From: Gammaproteobacteria bacterium
Lineage (GTDB): Bacteria; Pseudomonadota; Gammaproteobacteria; Burkholderiales; Gallionellaceae
Assembly (NCBI GenBank): GCA_018820925.1
Contig: JAHJNJ010000035.1
Span: 1-64,000 of the forward strand
Reading direction: 5' to 3'
DNA length: 64,000 nt
Part shown: one piece after another, positions 38,453-49,550 of the stretch
How positions within the stretch are numbered: position 1 is the stretch's first letter
How the letters are laid out: every line of letters begins with the position of its first letter
Translations under genes and position numbers: made by a program
Notes under the pieces: generated by a model
Database searches by the model: none
Told to the model about the DNA's origin: nothing
The model's input: the letters and a program-made list of their open reading frames with translations, nothing else

Positions 38453-39663
38453 GCTCCCCCCCTTGTTTGCCGGTAAAGTGACTCGTAGGCATCTGCCACG
38501 GCACCAATGTGGTATCTGCTTTCTGCGAGTTTGCGGCCGCGCGCACCCCACTCGCTTAACAACCCCCTGTTGCCCGCAAGACTGACCATCGCTTTTGCAA
38601 TCTCTGCCGGCAGGCGTACATCTACCAATATTCCGGCTTCACCGTTATCCAGCGTCCAAGGCACGCCGCCGCTATACATGCCGCCTATGACGGGAATGGA
38701 CATCGACATGGCCTCAATGATGGACATTGGCTGGGCTTCTTCCAGTGCGGGATGAACTAATACGTCTACACTATCTGCAAGACGGGAAAGCAGCTTTTCA
38801 TGCGGCAGCATCCCGATGAATTCGATGCCCTCCTGCAGGCCTTTTTGCCTGGCCCATTGCTCGGCAATTTCTCCGGGGCCATGCCCCGCACCGAACATCA
38901 GCAGTTTTGCGTTTGCAATACTTTTCCGAGTTTGGGCAAATGCCTCGATGGCCGCTTGTCCATTTTTGTAATTTCCCCAGCCATTCAGGACCGTAGCAAA
39001 ATGAATGCGTGTGCCATCGGAATTTGCTTTTGAACGCTGCGAGAACAAGGTGTCAGGCAGCCCATTGGGCACAACCACTGCGGCCCCCTTGAGGAAATGG
39101 TAGCGGCGCAGATGGGCTTCTACATGGGGCGATACAACGACCAGTCGCCGGGTGTGCCGTATCGATTTCCATGCCATGACAGCTCTTAACAGTCTGTAGA
39201 TAGTCGGGTTGTAGCGGAGTACGTTGATGGGCGCATCATGCGCAGTAACCAATGTTGGTACACCGGTAGCCTGGCTTGCCAACGCAAATTCGTATGTCCA
39301 TTGGGCGTGCAGGACATCGGGCCTCTCGCGCAAAATGGCGGACTGCAGATATGCCCGTTCAGCCGAAAAAAGGTCGAGCGCCCGATGGCGAGCCCTCGGA
39401 CGGTACGGGCCGATGCATACCGTCAAATTCCTTCCGCGATAAACCTGCTCTTTTTCAATTTGCGCATCCAGCGTGAACAACTTGATATTCCAGTTGCGTT
39501 TCAGCAATTCCTTGGTCAATAAATTGACAGGTGAGCCACCCATGCCGGCGGGCAAATCCTGCGGCGAAACATCCAGAAATTCGGCGAATTCACGCGGCGA
39601 AGCCGGCCCCACCATGCCAATGGTGAATTCGGACATGTTTTCTGTTTTTGTGGCGACCATCAT
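38449..39663 (-). CDS. Glycosyltransferase family 4
   Basis: ALASQATGVPTLVTAHDAPINVLRY, PHVEAHLRRYHFLKGAAVVVPNGLP, ALEEAQPMSIIEAMSMSIPVIGG. Confidence 0.92.
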   Translation of the reverse strand: MMVATKTENMSEFTIGMVGPASPREFAEFLDVSPQDLPAGMGGSPVNLLTKELLKRNWNIKLFTLDAQIEKEQVYRGRNLTVCIGPYRPRARHRALDLFSAERAYLQSAILRERPDVLHAQWTYEFALASQATGVPTLVTAHDAPINVLRYNPTIYRLLRAVMAWKSIRHTRRLVVVSPHVEAHLRRYHFLKGAAVVVPNGLPDTLFSQRSKANSDGTRIHFATVLNGWGNYKNGQAAIEAFAQTRKSIANAKLLMFGAGHGPGEIAEQWARQKGLQEGIEFIGMLPHEKLLSRLADSVDVLVHPALEEAQPMSIIEAMSMSIPVIGGMYSGGVPWTLDNGEAGILVDVRLPAEIAKAMVSLAGNRGLLSEWGARGRKLAESRYHIGAVADAYESLYRQTRGGA

Positions 39664-39680
39664 TCAGAGTCCAAAGGCAA

Positions 39681-40682
39681 TCAGACAACAGGGATTGCCG
39701 ACTCTGACAAAGCCACGTTTGTTGAGATGAAATCCCGATACGCCGTCGTCAGGCCGTTTTGCAGGGTAGTCGTCGCCACCCACCCCATCGCATTCAAGCG
39801 TTCCACATTCATCAGCTTGCGCATGGTGCCGTCCGGCTTGGTGCTGTCGAAAACAATCTCGCCATTGAACCCGACCACGTTTTGTATCGCCTCGGCCAAT
39901 TCACGAATGTTCAGGTCGTGCCCGACGCCGATATTCATCAGCGGCGGCAGGCCGTCGTTACAGTCTTGTCCCAACAGCGCTGTGTACTGCTCATCCGGCA
40001 GGCACATCAGATACACGCAGGCATCGGCCATGTCTTCGCTGTACAGGAATTCCCGCCTGGGCGTGCCGCTTCCCCAGACAGAAACGCTGGCTGCGTTGCT
40101 GAGTTTGGCTTCGTGGAACTTGCGAATGAGCGCGGGAATGACGTGGGAGTTTTGCGGGTGGTAGTTGTCTCCCGGGCCGTACAGGTTGGTGGGCATGACG
40201 GCGAGGTAGCGCGTGCCATACTGCCGGTTGTAGCTCCAGCACATTTCAATGCCGGCGATCTTGGCCAGTGCATAGGGGCGGTTGGTCGCCTCCAGCGGAC
40301 CGGTCAGCAGGTATTCTTCCTTCATCGGCTGCGGGCAGTCGCGCGGGTAGATGCACGAGGAACCCAGAAACATCAGCCGCTTGACGTTGTTGCGCCATGA
40401 CTCGTGAATGATGTTGCTCTGAATCACGAGATTGTCGTGGATGAATTCCGCCGGGTAGGTGTTGTTGGCATGGATACCGCCCACTTTTGCGGCCGCAAGT
40501 AACACGTAGTCGGGTTGCTCGGTCGCAAAGAATTCACGCACAACCAATTGGTCCGTCAGGTCCAGTTCTTCGTGAGTACAAGTAAGGAGGTTGTTGTAGC
40601 CCTTGTCCCACAGGTTTCGCATCAGCGCGGACCCCACCAGTCCGCGATGTCCCGCAACATAGATTTTTGCGTTCTTGTCCAT
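39681..40682 (-). CDS. fcl: GDP-L-fucose synthase
   Basis: [61 protein letters not shown]. Confidence 0.96.
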   Translation of the reverse strand: MDKNAKIYVAGHRGLVGSALMRNLWDKGYNNLLTCTHEELDLTDQLVVREFFATEQPDYVLLAAAKVGGIHANNTYPAEFIHDNLVIQSNIIHESWRNNVKRLMFLGSSCIYPRDCPQPMKEEYLLTGPLEATNRPYALAKIAGIEMCWSYNRQYGTRYLAVMPTNLYGPGDNYHPQNSHVIPALIRKFHEAKLSNAASVSVWGSGTPRREFLYSEDMADACVYLMCLPDEQYTALLGQDCNDGLPPLMNIGVGHDLNIRELAEAIQNVVGFNGEIVFDSTKPDGTMRKLMNVERLNAMGWVATTTLQNGLTTAYRDFISTNVALSESAIPVV

Positions 40683-40688
40683 AGCTTT

Positions 40689-40784
40689 TTATTCGTGAAA
40701 GTCGAATACGACGAAGCCGTGTTTTTCGCGGGCGTTGATCGAATCTCCCAGCCGCGTTTCGACTTTGGCGGGGCGGGAGTAACG
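40689..40784 (-). pseudogene. C-terminal remnant of a second gmd copy with an internal deletion
   Basis: Minus frame RYSRPAKVETRLGDSINAREKHGFVVFDFHE*; intact Gmd has [21 protein letters not shown]...[12 protein letters not shown]. Confidence 0.85.
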
Positions 40785-40807
40785 TGGAGATGAGAGTACG
40801 TTTGCGT

Positions 40808-41575
40808 TCATTTTCTATCCAGTACAACCAGCCCACAAAATTGATTCCCAAAACGCCCGAACAGGAGATCGAGAAATACCTTCAATGCTGAAATAACGCC
40901 AATACCGATTCCCCCGCCCCCAATCCTGGCACCCAGTTTACGAAAGACAATGTTGTGATGCCAAAATGAAAAACTCAGGTTCCTGAAATTTTCGGTACAG
41001 AGGTATGAACAAGTGATGTCGTTCACCAACTTGCGGGTCCAGCGGAATACGAAATTGGTTGCCTCACCGTTTTGCTCCCATCTTGTACCAATCAGCTTTC
41101 CGACAAGTGAGTCGTGTGGCTCCAGAAAAACAACCGCCACGCTGGCCATTCTCATCATCTCGGTAAACCCCTGTACCGGACTGGGCAAGTGGTGTAGGCC
41201 ATCTTGCACAACAACAATGCCATACTCGCCATCACGAACGTCTGCGGCCAAAGCGTTGAGCACTAATCCTTTGAGGCGACTGTCCCGGCTGATCGCTGCT
41301 TCGACTCCCCGTGCCGATATATCTGAAACCGTTACATCACGGAATCCCAAGTCGCACAACATCGATGCTTCGCCCCCCTCGCCGGCGCACATGAACAAGA
41401 TTGGCGTATCCACGGTAATCCTGTCCCCTGCAGCTCCGTCAAGTCTACGAAAAGCTTCATGCATCCGCCATTTAGTCACGTAATTGACCAACTTATCATC
41501 GGACAGGATATGCGCTCGCGAACCGGCTTTGTACAACGAGTCATGCATGGCTCTCTGTTTTTCAATCTGGTTCAT
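40808..41575 (-). CDS. Class I SAM-dependent methyltransferase
   Basis: ILFMCAGEGGEASMLCDLGFRDVTVSDIS, YGIVVVQDGLHHLPSPVQGFTEMMRMA. Confidence 0.8.
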   Translation of the reverse strand: MNQIEKQRAMHDSLYKAGSRAHILSDDKLVNYVTKWRMHEAFRRLDGAAGDRITVDTPILFMCAGEGGEASMLCDLGFRDVTVSDISARGVEAAISRDSRLKGLVLNALAADVRDGEYGIVVVQDGLHHLPSPVQGFTEMMRMASVAVVFLEPHDSLVGKLIGTRWEQNGEATNFVFRWTRKLVNDITCSYLCTENFRNLSFSFWHHNIVFRKLGARIGGGGIGIGVISALKVFLDLLFGRFGNQFCGLVVLDRK

Positions 41576-41748
41576 TTCATCCTCCGCCCGTATTGGCTCA
41601 TGTTTCCCGGTTATGTGTTCTACCTGATCGATCTTGCGATGCCATGTAGCATCTTTAGTTCTTGCCGTCTAAAGACCTTTTCGAGACTCACCATCAAAAT
41701 ACGATGATGGTTCACCCTCGCGCCTCACCCTGAACTATGCCCTTATAT

Positions 41749-42852
41749 TTACTCGTGATAGTCGAACGCGGCATAGCCGTGCTTCTTGACCAGCTCATCG
41801 CGCTCGGAAGACTTCAGGTCCTCGCGCACCATTTCGGCAACCAGTTCTTCGAAGGTGATGCGGGGTATCCAGCCGAGTCTTTCGCGCGCCCTGGTCGGAT
41901 CGCCCAGCAGCGTTTCGACTTCGGTGGGGCGGAAGTAGCGCGGGTCGACGGCGACAACGCAATTTTCGCTTTCGCTGCCATCAGGCAAGTTGAGGTAGCC
42001 TTTTTCTTCCACGCCCTCGCCTTTCCAGGTGATGACCATGCCAAGTTCCTTGGCCGCAGCATTGACGAAATCGCGCACGCTGTATTGCACGCCGGTGGCG
42101 ATCACGAAATCTTCCGGTTTGTCCTGTTGCAGCATCAGCCATTGCATCTCGACATAATCCTTGGCGTGACCCCAGTCGCGTTTGGAATCCATGTTGCCCA
42201 GATACAGGCAATCCTGCAGGCCCAGCTTGATGCGCGACAGGGCGCGCGTGATCTTGCGCGTAACGAAAGTCTCGCCACGGATCGGCGATTCGTGGTTGAA
42301 CAGGATGCCGTTGCAGGCATACATGCCGTAGGCTTCGCGGTAATTGACGGTGATCCAGTAGGCATACAGCTTGGCGACCGCATAGGGGGAACGCGGGTAG
42401 AACGGTGTGGTTTCCTTTTGCGGGGTCTCCTGCACCAGACCGAAAAGTTCAGAGGTCGAGGCCTGGTAGAAGCGTGTCTTCTTTTCCAGGCCGAGAATGC
42501 GGATGGCCTCCAGCACGCGCAGGGCGCCCAGCGCATCCGAGTTGGCCGTGTATTCCGGCTCCTCGAACGACACGGCCACGTGGCTCTGTGCGGCCAGGTT
42601 GTATATCTCGTCCGGCTGCACTTGCTGGATGATGCGCGTCAAGCTGCTGGAATCCGTCATGTCGCCGTAGTGAAGGATGAAGTTCCGGTTGCTGACATGC
42701 GGGTCCTGATACAGGTGATCGATGCGATCGGTATTGAACAGCGACGCGCGGCGTTTGATGCCGTGCACGATGTAGCCTTTCTTCAGCAGGAACTCCGCCA
42801 GATAGGCGCCGTCCTGGCCGGTGATGCCCGTGATGAGTGCGACCTTGTTCAT
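41749..42852 (-). CDS. gmd: GDP-mannose 4,6-dehydratase
   Basis: [51 protein letters not shown] at 42852 preferred over the track start. Confidence 0.97.
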   Translation of the reverse strand: MNKVALITGITGQDGAYLAEFLLKKGYIVHGIKRRASLFNTDRIDHLYQDPHVSNRNFILHYGDMTDSSSLTRIIQQVQPDEIYNLAAQSHVAVSFEEPEYTANSDALGALRVLEAIRILGLEKKTRFYQASTSELFGLVQETPQKETTPFYPRSPYAVAKLYAYWITVNYREAYGMYACNGILFNHESPIRGETFVTRKITRALSRIKLGLQDCLYLGNMDSKRDWGHAKDYVEMQWLMLQQDKPEDFVIATGVQYSVRDFVNAAAKELGMVITWKGEGVEEKGYLNLPDGSESENCVVAVDPRYFRPTEVETLLGDPTRARERLGWIPRITFEELVAEMVREDLKSSERDELVKKHGYAAFDYHE

Positions 42853-43559
42853 TTGATATCCTTCGCAATAGTTAAATCCGCCTCTTGGTCGCCTATCAGT
42901 TGCTTGCGCTGTTCTGCCGGAATCGACTGCAGCATGGCATTGATAAAGGCCTCCTGTTCCTTGAAGGCCAGCACCTGGTCGTCGCCGATCGTGGATACGC
43001 GCGCCAGTATTCCGGAGTCGGCGCCCCCGATGAGTCCCTGTTTGATCTTTTCCAGCTTGCGCTCCAGCGTGTTGTTCACAGTTTTGTTGCCTATCTTGAT
43101 CCAGTAGCTGATCGGCTCGATGCGCGATCCGTTCGTTGCTACCAGCCTGCGTACCGGCAGTCCGCCGAACAGGGTATTGATAACCTGGTCGGTATACCGC
43201 GATACGCTGAATCCTTGCGCCGGATAGCATATCTCCGGTCGATGAATATTCAGTTGCCGGTCTATGCCGTCGCCATACACAACCGAGAGCATGACCTTGG
43301 TGCCGGTACTGCTGACATAGGTGCGGGTCAGTATCTGGCTGTATATCTTCTTGAGGGCTTCTTCCTGCTCCGGGCTACTGGGCAGGGTCATGCGGGGATC
43401 GTCCATTTGCCAGCCATCGAACTGCTTCGGAATCATGGTTTCCAGGTCGACTTTCGATCCCTGGGCCACTGCCGATGGCGGTTTGTACAGCAACGCCGCA
43501 AGCGCCACGGCAACCATGGCCAAGCCCACCAGCAGATTTCTTATGGACGGCCGGTTCAT
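42849..43559 (-). CDS. epsI: EpsI-domain protein, exosortase B-associated
   Basis: [44 protein letters not shown]. Confidence 0.9.
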   Translation of the reverse strand: MNRPSIRNLLVGLAMVAVALAALLYKPPSAVAQGSKVDLETMIPKQFDGWQMDDPRMTLPSSPEQEEALKKIYSQILTRTYVSSTGTKVMLSVVYGDGIDRQLNIHRPEICYPAQGFSVSRYTDQVINTLFGGLPVRRLVATNGSRIEPISYWIKIGNKTVNNTLERKLEKIKQGLIGGADSGILARVSTIGDDQVLAFKEQEAFINAMLQSIPAEQRKQLIGDQEADLTIAKDIK

Positions 43560-44428
43560 CGCGTTCCCCCGGGACGTTTCACCAACGCCCAGCCCAGCAA
43601 TGCATCAAGCGCCAACAGGCAGAACATGGAGACGAAGAACAGCAGGAAGCCGGCGAATTCGTGGATAAAGCCCTGTCCTACCGCATCGCCGAAATGGTAG
43701 GTCACCAGCACCAAAATGATCACGCGCATCAGATTGGCAAAGAATGCGATGGGCAGCAGACTGGCGACCATGACGCCATTGCGTATCCAACTGGTGTATC
43801 GCATCAGATATAGGTACAGCAGGCCCATGGCGGAAAGCGAAAACATGGAATTCAGGCCGGAACAGGCATCCGCCACCAGCAACTGGTACGGCCCGATGGA
43901 AAGCGTCACGCCGCTGCGCGCGATTGGATAGCCTGCCCAATACAGCACGGACTCGGCCAACTCGGAAATATATTGTTTGAGCGGCCCCGTCAGACCGTCA
44001 ACCAACGGGCCGGGCAGCGGAATCGTCAGCAGCAGGAACAGCAGCGGGAACCACAGTGCCTTGATTGTCGAGACACCTCGCGTAATCAGCAAGGCCCCGA
44101 GCAACACCGGCACCAGCGATCCGATTTCGAGGGACTTTACGCCCTGCGTGCGGCCTAACAGGTAAATCAGCAGTCCGAGAATCAACAGCGCCCACCCTGT
44201 CACCGGATTACGCTTCAGTTGGGTTTCTCCCAGCAGGCAATCCCGTTTCTGCCAGAAAATGTATGCCACTGCCAGCAGGATGATCGGAGCGTGAGCCTGA
44301 TCTTCGTTTATCCATACGCGATTGGCAAAAGTGTAGATCGTCGGCAAATACAACGCGCACAGTCCAAATAGAATGGGCCATGTCGTTTTCCACCATACAT
44401 CCGGCATCGGGTTAGAGAGGGTTGCCAC
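43556..44428 (-). CDS. xrtB: Exosortase B
   Basis: VADACSGLNSMFSLSAMGLLYLY (Cys), FFANLMRVIILVLVTYHFGD (Arg), GFIHEFAGFLLFF (His). Confidence 0.93.
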   Translation of the reverse strand: MATLSNPMPDVWWKTTWPILFGLCALYLPTIYTFANRVWINEDQAHAPIILLAVAYIFWQKRDCLLGETQLKRNPVTGWALLILGLLIYLLGRTQGVKSLEIGSLVPVLLGALLITRGVSTIKALWFPLLFLLLTIPLPGPLVDGLTGPLKQYISELAESVLYWAGYPIARSGVTLSIGPYQLLVADACSGLNSMFSLSAMGLLYLYLMRYTSWIRNGVMVASLLPIAFFANLMRVIILVLVTYHFGDAVGQGFIHEFAGFLLFFVSMFCLLALDALLGWALVKRPGGTR

Positions 44429-44454
44429 TGGAATTGGGACTCCGTTCAGGGTTG

Positions 44455-45327
44455 TTAAAACTCGCTCAATACGGAGCCAACAACGTCCACGCCCGACTGG
44501 GCCATGCTTTCCGTTTGCAGACGCACCTGATCGAGTTGAGAAAAATTCTTGCGGGCCACCATGACCGCCGCGCCGGCCCGCGCTGCAAGAATATGCGCAT
44601 CCGCAAAACTCGCCGAGGCCGGGGTGTCGATCAGGATGACGTCGAATGCTTCATTCAGGCTGCCCAACAGGTATTTCAGCGACGGCCTGCCCAGCAGTTC
44701 CTGCGGGTTGGGTGGTGTCGCACCGGCAGTCAACACGGAAAGATCGACGAAATTATCGACTCTCTGCACAGCCTGCACATCGTCGCGGCCGGCCAGAATC
44801 GAGGAGAAACCGCGGCGGTTTTCCAGCTTGAATAGTTCATGCTGGCTGGGGTTGCGCATATCGGCATCGATCAGCAGGGTGCGCTCGCCTAATTGGGAAA
44901 ACACCACCGCCAGGTTGGCGGCGAGATAACTGCGCCCTTCACCGCGCCCCGGACTGACGATGGACAGCATTTTGCGATTCGGTTCGCCGGTAAACCGCCT
45001 GAGCATGAGCTGGCTGCGCAAGGTGCGCAACGACTCGACCTGGTGTCCGAATGGATTGTAGGCAGCCACCAGCGTATCCGAAACCGCCCCGTCGCCCTTG
45101 ATCAGATACGGGTAATCGAACTGGTGTGCAAGCGCACGCTGGATATCGACTTCGGTCAGGAGCCCCAGTTTGATGCCGGCGTCTCCAAAGCGGAGATTCT
45201 CCGTCTTCTGCAGGTGCATTATTTGCTCCGCGTCATTGATGGAGAGCTTTCCGGAATCGATCAGGATGGCTCCTATCGATCTGGCGGCTTTGATTTCGGA
45301 TTTCATCTGCATGTTTGTGTCATTCAT
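44455..45327 (-). CDS. epsG: Chain-length determinant tyrosine kinase (EpsG)
   Basis: SIVSPGRGEGRSYLAANLAVVFSQLGERTLLIDADMRNPSQHELF. Confidence 0.9.
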   Translation of the reverse strand: MNDTNMQMKSEIKAARSIGAILIDSGKLSINDAEQIMHLQKTENLRFGDAGIKLGLLTEVDIQRALAHQFDYPYLIKGDGAVSDTLVAAYNPFGHQVESLRTLRSQLMLRRFTGEPNRKMLSIVSPGRGEGRSYLAANLAVVFSQLGERTLLIDADMRNPSQHELFKLENRRGFSSILAGRDDVQAVQRVDNFVDLSVLTAGATPPNPQELLGRPSLKYLLGSLNEAFDVILIDTPASASFADAHILAARAGAAVMVARKNFSQLDQVRLQTESMAQSGVDVVGSVLSEF

Positions 45328-45414
45328 TTTGAAGTCGATAAGTTCAAACGCTCGCTGCAGCAATCTGCTCGGACATCTTTCGGAATTGCCGGTTTTCCAA
45401 AAACCGGCCGGCGA

Positions 45415-46845
45415 CTAGGCGACCGTCACCGCCTTGCGAAACCGCAGCTTCGACTTCATTGCGTCCGCCAGCCTTCTCAACCGCTCCTTCACACCCAGCG
45501 GTTTCGAGTCTTTCTTGAATTGAACCAGTACCGGTATGCCTGTTGCAGACTCAAGCGATTCGCTTGTCCTGATGCGCTGATTCAGCATTTCGGCCACAAA
45601 TGCCGCGCCCACGCCCAGCAGCGTTCCGAGGAATACGGCGATGAGCATGTTCTTCGACATGTTCGGGGAAGAACGGCTGGTCGGTTCTATCGCCGGGGTG
45701 AGGACGGTGATGTTGGTCTGGTTGGACTGGCTTTGCAGATTGGTTTCCGTGTAGCGCTGCACCACCGTGTCGTAAGCTCGCTGTGCCGACTCCACGTCTC
45801 TCTCCAGCACGGCGATCTGGTCGCGCTGGGAGAGGTCCTGAATCACTTGCTGCTTCTGGGACTCGATGGTCGCTTTCAATTCCGATTTTTTCTGCTTGTT
45901 GATGCTGTTCGCTGTATTGATGCTGTTCAAAATGTGTTGCGTTTCATCAGCCATTTTCTGCTTGAGCGTTGCGATCTGGCTTTCCATTGCCAGGTATTGG
46001 GGATTGTTCTTGCCCAGATTAAGGCTGGCTTCCTGTAGCCTGCTTTCCTGCCGGATGATCTCCGATTTGAGATTCAGGATGACCGGGTTTTGCATGACCT
46101 CAGCCAACGTGTCGCCACTACCGGCATATTTATGTTTACTCTGAAGATCGGCCGACTGTCCTTCGGTCATCACCAGTTGGCCGGAAAGTTCGGCGATTTT
46201 GGAGCTTTCCACACTTTGCACTCTGTAGCCGGAGGAAACCATGCCCGTCTTCTTCTGAAATTCGGCAAGCCGCGCCTGGGCATTCTCCAATTCTGTGCGC
46301 AGGGCCGCGACTCTCACCTGGAACCATTGTGCATATTGCCGTGCCGGTTCTACCTTCAATTCCAGATTGGTATCGATGTAGGCTTGTGCAAAAGCGTTTG
46401 CGGCGATTGCAGCAAACGCCGGGTCTTCCGATGAAAAGGAAATATCGATGACATTGCTGTCCCGTGCCGGTTTGACTTCAAGCTTCTTCGAAAGCACGTT
46501 GCCCATCCACGCTACAAACTGCCCTTTGCCTTGTGTTGCATTGCGCCACTGCTCCCTGAGTTGCGGGTTCTCGTCGAACTTGAGCAGTGTGACCACGCTT
46601 TGGGCTACGCGTTGGCTGGTAATAATATCGGTCTGCGTGGATACATAACTGGGCAATGCCATACCGGCCATTGCCATACCAACCAGCGGATCCGATTTAA
46701 CGTCCAGCACCACGGTGGCTGACGCAACGTATTTATCCGGCATAACCAGTGTTATAAGGAATGCACCCGCAACTGTGACAAGCAACACCGCAAGCGCTAT
46801 CTTGTAACGTGCCAAAAGGATGAAAATGAATTGCTGAATGTTCAT
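45415..46845 (-). CDS. epsF: Chain-length determinant protein (Wzz/GNVR, EpsF)
   Basis: LARYKIALAVLLVTVAGAFLITLVMPDKYVASATVVLD; long coiled-coil; RSSPNMSKNMLIAVFLGTLLGVGAAFVAEMLNQRIRT. Confidence 0.92.
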   Translation of the reverse strand: MNIQQFIFILLARYKIALAVLLVTVAGAFLITLVMPDKYVASATVVLDVKSDPLVGMAMAGMALPSYVSTQTDIITSQRVAQSVVTLLKFDENPQLREQWRNATQGKGQFVAWMGNVLSKKLEVKPARDSNVIDISFSSEDPAFAAIAANAFAQAYIDTNLELKVEPARQYAQWFQVRVAALRTELENAQARLAEFQKKTGMVSSGYRVQSVESSKIAELSGQLVMTEGQSADLQSKHKYAGSGDTLAEVMQNPVILNLKSEIIRQESRLQEASLNLGKNNPQYLAMESQIATLKQKMADETQHILNSINTANSINKQKKSELKATIESQKQQVIQDLSQRDQIAVLERDVESAQRAYDTVVQRYTETNLQSQSNQTNITVLTPAIEPTSRSSPNMSKNMLIAVFLGTLLGVGAAFVAEMLNQRIRTSESLESATGIPVLVQFKKDSKPLGVKERLRRLADAMKSKLRFRKAVTVA

Positions 46846-46868
46846 TTGAATACCGTCATTTTTATGGC

Positions 46869-47675
46869 TTAAAAAAGGCTCTCACGAACATAGAGAACAT
46901 CTTCGCTGTTGACAGGCGCAGTCAGGTCAAGCGATTTTTCTTCCAGCTTGCCGCTCGCACCGCGCCGGAATATCTTCATGTTTTTCTGCGTGCCGCGCAG
47001 GGTCGGGCCTCCGCTCTGGGCAAGCGCCTGCATCAGGGTCATGTTGCGTTCGACGCGGTAAGAGCCCGGCCGCTGGACTTCCCCGTAGATGTAATACATC
47101 GGGGCGCGCTGGACGTAGATGAGGTCCCCTCCTTCCACCAGCACGTCGTCCTTGCGTTTGTCATCCAGAAACAGGCCCGGAATGTCGATTTCCTTGCGAA
47201 AGGGTTTGTTGTTGCGCACGCCGGTCAAGATGACGCTGTCCGAACCGATGCCATTTGCTCCCCCGGCCAAAGCCAGCACATCGGAAACATGCGTATTGAA
47301 AGTTTCCAGCGGATAGCGTCCGGGCCTGTTCACCTGGCCCAGCACCGACACCTGATTGCCACGGATTTGGGTCAGCACAATGTTGACCTGGGGTTGCTGG
47401 ACGAACTTGCCTTCCTTGAGCAAACCGGCAATTTTTTTCTCTGCCCCGGCAACCGTCAATCCGCCCAGTTCAACCGAGCCCAGCAGGGGATAGGAAATGA
47501 CACCACTCTCCGAAACGCGAACTTCCGTCGTCAAGTCCGGATTCTGGAAAACCACGATGCGCATCGTATCGCCTGCACCCAGGCGATAGTCATTGTCCTC
47601 TGCGGCCTGCCCGATCACGCCGTATACGGCGAGCGACAGTAAAAGCAGCAGCCGCGTTATTCCTTTGCAAAACAT
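46869..47675 (-). CDS. epsE: Polysaccharide export outer-membrane protein (Wza/EpsE)
   Basis: YRLGAGDTMRIVVFQNPDLTTEVRVSESGVISYPLLGSVELGGLTVAGAEKKIA; YYIYGEVQRPGSYRVERNMTLMQALAQSGG. Confidence 0.93.
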   Translation of the reverse strand: MFCKGITRLLLLLSLAVYGVIGQAAEDNDYRLGAGDTMRIVVFQNPDLTTEVRVSESGVISYPLLGSVELGGLTVAGAEKKIAGLLKEGKFVQQPQVNIVLTQIRGNQVSVLGQVNRPGRYPLETFNTHVSDVLALAGGANGIGSDSVILTGVRNNKPFRKEIDIPGLFLDDKRKDDVLVEGGDLIYVQRAPMYYIYGEVQRPGSYRVERNMTLMQALAQSGGPTLRGTQKNMKIFRRGASGKLEEKSLDLTAPVNSEDVLYVRESLF

Positions 47676-48014
47676 AACGTCTCCGAAAGATTGGTTGTTG
47701 CTGACAAACAATTGCGTTCCAACCTTCAATTTGTTGGCTAGTGCGGTACTTCGCTCCTGGCGATACTTACAGTGCAAACCCTTGCGGGTGTAACCGGGCG
47801 TTGCTGCCGCTCCTGTTTCATGATGTCGTATTGCGCTGCGCCAACCCGACCTGCAATGAAACTTTGACTGCAAACGTGAGCCCCGGATAGCGTGCAACAC
47901 CACATTGGCTGTGCCTGGAAAATGCCGGGCAAAGTCGAAGGGCTCAAGACCGGCTCAGCCCGAACGGTGTAAATACTTCACCCGGCCGGATCAATGGATA
48001 TCTCTAAACTGCCC

Positions 48015-48980
48015 TTACTTGAGACCGACACCTTTTGCAATATCGGGAACAGATGCCTGCTCCGTTGCCTTGCCGTCCGCTTCCATTGCAGCCGGTTTCG
48101 CTTCGGCAACTGCCGTTTTGGCTCCCGGCTGGAACTCGCCAAAGTACTCAATCTTGGCTCCCGCCTTGAGCGCCTTGATTTCCTTCTCCAGCGCCTCTTT
48201 CTTGCGGCTGTTGTTCAGATATTCCTGAATAACCGGCGTTGCCATGTTTTCCGTGACAGGTTCCGCTTTTACGGAAACGACTTGCAGCACGCTGATCGAT
48301 TTGCTGAGCTCGACAACCATCAATTTGCCTGAGGGCAATTGGCTTAACCTGGTCAGCATCTCAAGCGGAAGCTGTTCGGCCGGCTTCACGCCCGACTGGA
48401 TAGTCGAAGTAATGTTCTTGCTTTTCAAGGAAGCGGCAATCGCATCCAGGCTCTCGCCTTTGCCTGCCATCTCGCGTATCGATGCCGCCAGCTCCGGCTT
48501 CGATTCGACTTCAAGTTCCCGCAGGTTGAAGATTTTCCTGTTGGCGAACAATTCCGGGTGCTCTTCATAGAATTTGTGCATCTCTGCCGGAGTCGGCTTG
48601 GGAATACCGGTGATGATCGGATCCATATAAGCGCGTGCCAGGATGGTGTTTTTCGCGCTCTCGATTGACTGCATAACTTCCGGTTTGCGATCCAGCTTCA
48701 TTTTGACCGCCTGTTGATCGGCAAGATTTTGCACGATCAAATTGTCCAGCACTTCTTTCTTGGCATCGTCAATTGTCTTGCCGGGCACGACCGGTATCGT
48801 TGACAGCGCCGCATTCACCTGGCTGATGGTAATTTCTTCGTCATTGATTTTCGCAGCCACTTGAGTTGAAGCTTTGGCTTTGTCGCCGCATCCGGATAAC
48901 ACGGCAGTCGCCATCAATAGGGATGCCAGAGTCACATTCACGCGCTTGTTCATGATGGAATTGCAAAATAGGTTTGTCAT
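48015..48980 (-). CDS. epsD: EpsD-type lipoprotein peptidyl-prolyl isomerase (SurA/PpiC-like)
   Basis: Lipobox LSGC; VAAKINDEEITISQVNAALS; PELFANRKIFNLRELEVES. Confidence 0.88.
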   Translation of the reverse strand: MTNLFCNSIMNKRVNVTLASLLMATAVLSGCGDKAKASTQVAAKINDEEITISQVNAALSTIPVVPGKTIDDAKKEVLDNLIVQNLADQQAVKMKLDRKPEVMQSIESAKNTILARAYMDPIITGIPKPTPAEMHKFYEEHPELFANRKIFNLRELEVESKPELAASIREMAGKGESLDAIAASLKSKNITSTIQSGVKPAEQLPLEMLTRLSQLPSGKLMVVELSKSISVLQVVSVKAEPVTENMATPVIQEYLNNSRKKEALEKEIKALKAGAKIEYFGEFQPGAKTAVAEAKPAAMEADGKATEQASVPDIAKGVGLK

Positions 48981-49446
48981 AAATCCTCTTTGAACTTTAA
49001 ATTTACACATCAAAATAAATTCCGATATTTCTCCGCAGGCTCACATCATTTGGGCACCCATCTCGTCAATGTCATCCGGCACAGGCAATCCAGACCCGGA
49101 ACAAAGGCGGGGCACCTTGATCAATCTTGCAAACTGCGCAACAGGAATTAAGCGACTGCGCAATCTAGAGCATTTAGATGACAGATTGATGAACCTGTCC
49201 GCACGGACTGACCCATCGATTGCGCTCAGGATCAATGACATTATCGAAAGACAGCGAGCTATCACGTTGAATGCGGTCTGTATTCCGTTCATGGTTCGAC
49301 AGACTATGCGTGTGTTGTTGGGGCGAATGCTCCTTAATCCAAATTTGTTCATCAGGCCGTCATACCGGTCAATAGTTACAGCGCGTGGACTGTCTGCCGA
49401 TTTGTTTCAGCCATGCAATTCGTAGTAACAAAGGTGACACAAACCA

Positions 49447-49462
49447 TAGTCCGTTTGGATTA
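49447..49462. promoter_or_regulatory. Degenerate palindrome TAGTCCGTTTGGATTA (site 9)
   Basis: 14/16 match; 89 bp upstream of the mini PEP-CTERM ORF. Confidence 0.6.
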
Positions 49463-49550
49463 ACCACCGGCCTTTTCTTCATACATTTTCTTCACACTGA
49501 TCCATTAGCATCCTCTTGCGCCGAATAATTCTCATTATTTAAAAACTGCC

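Noticed and set aside
41737-43107. 456-aa plus-strand ORF
   Set aside because: Antisense to gmd/epsI, both strongly recognisable
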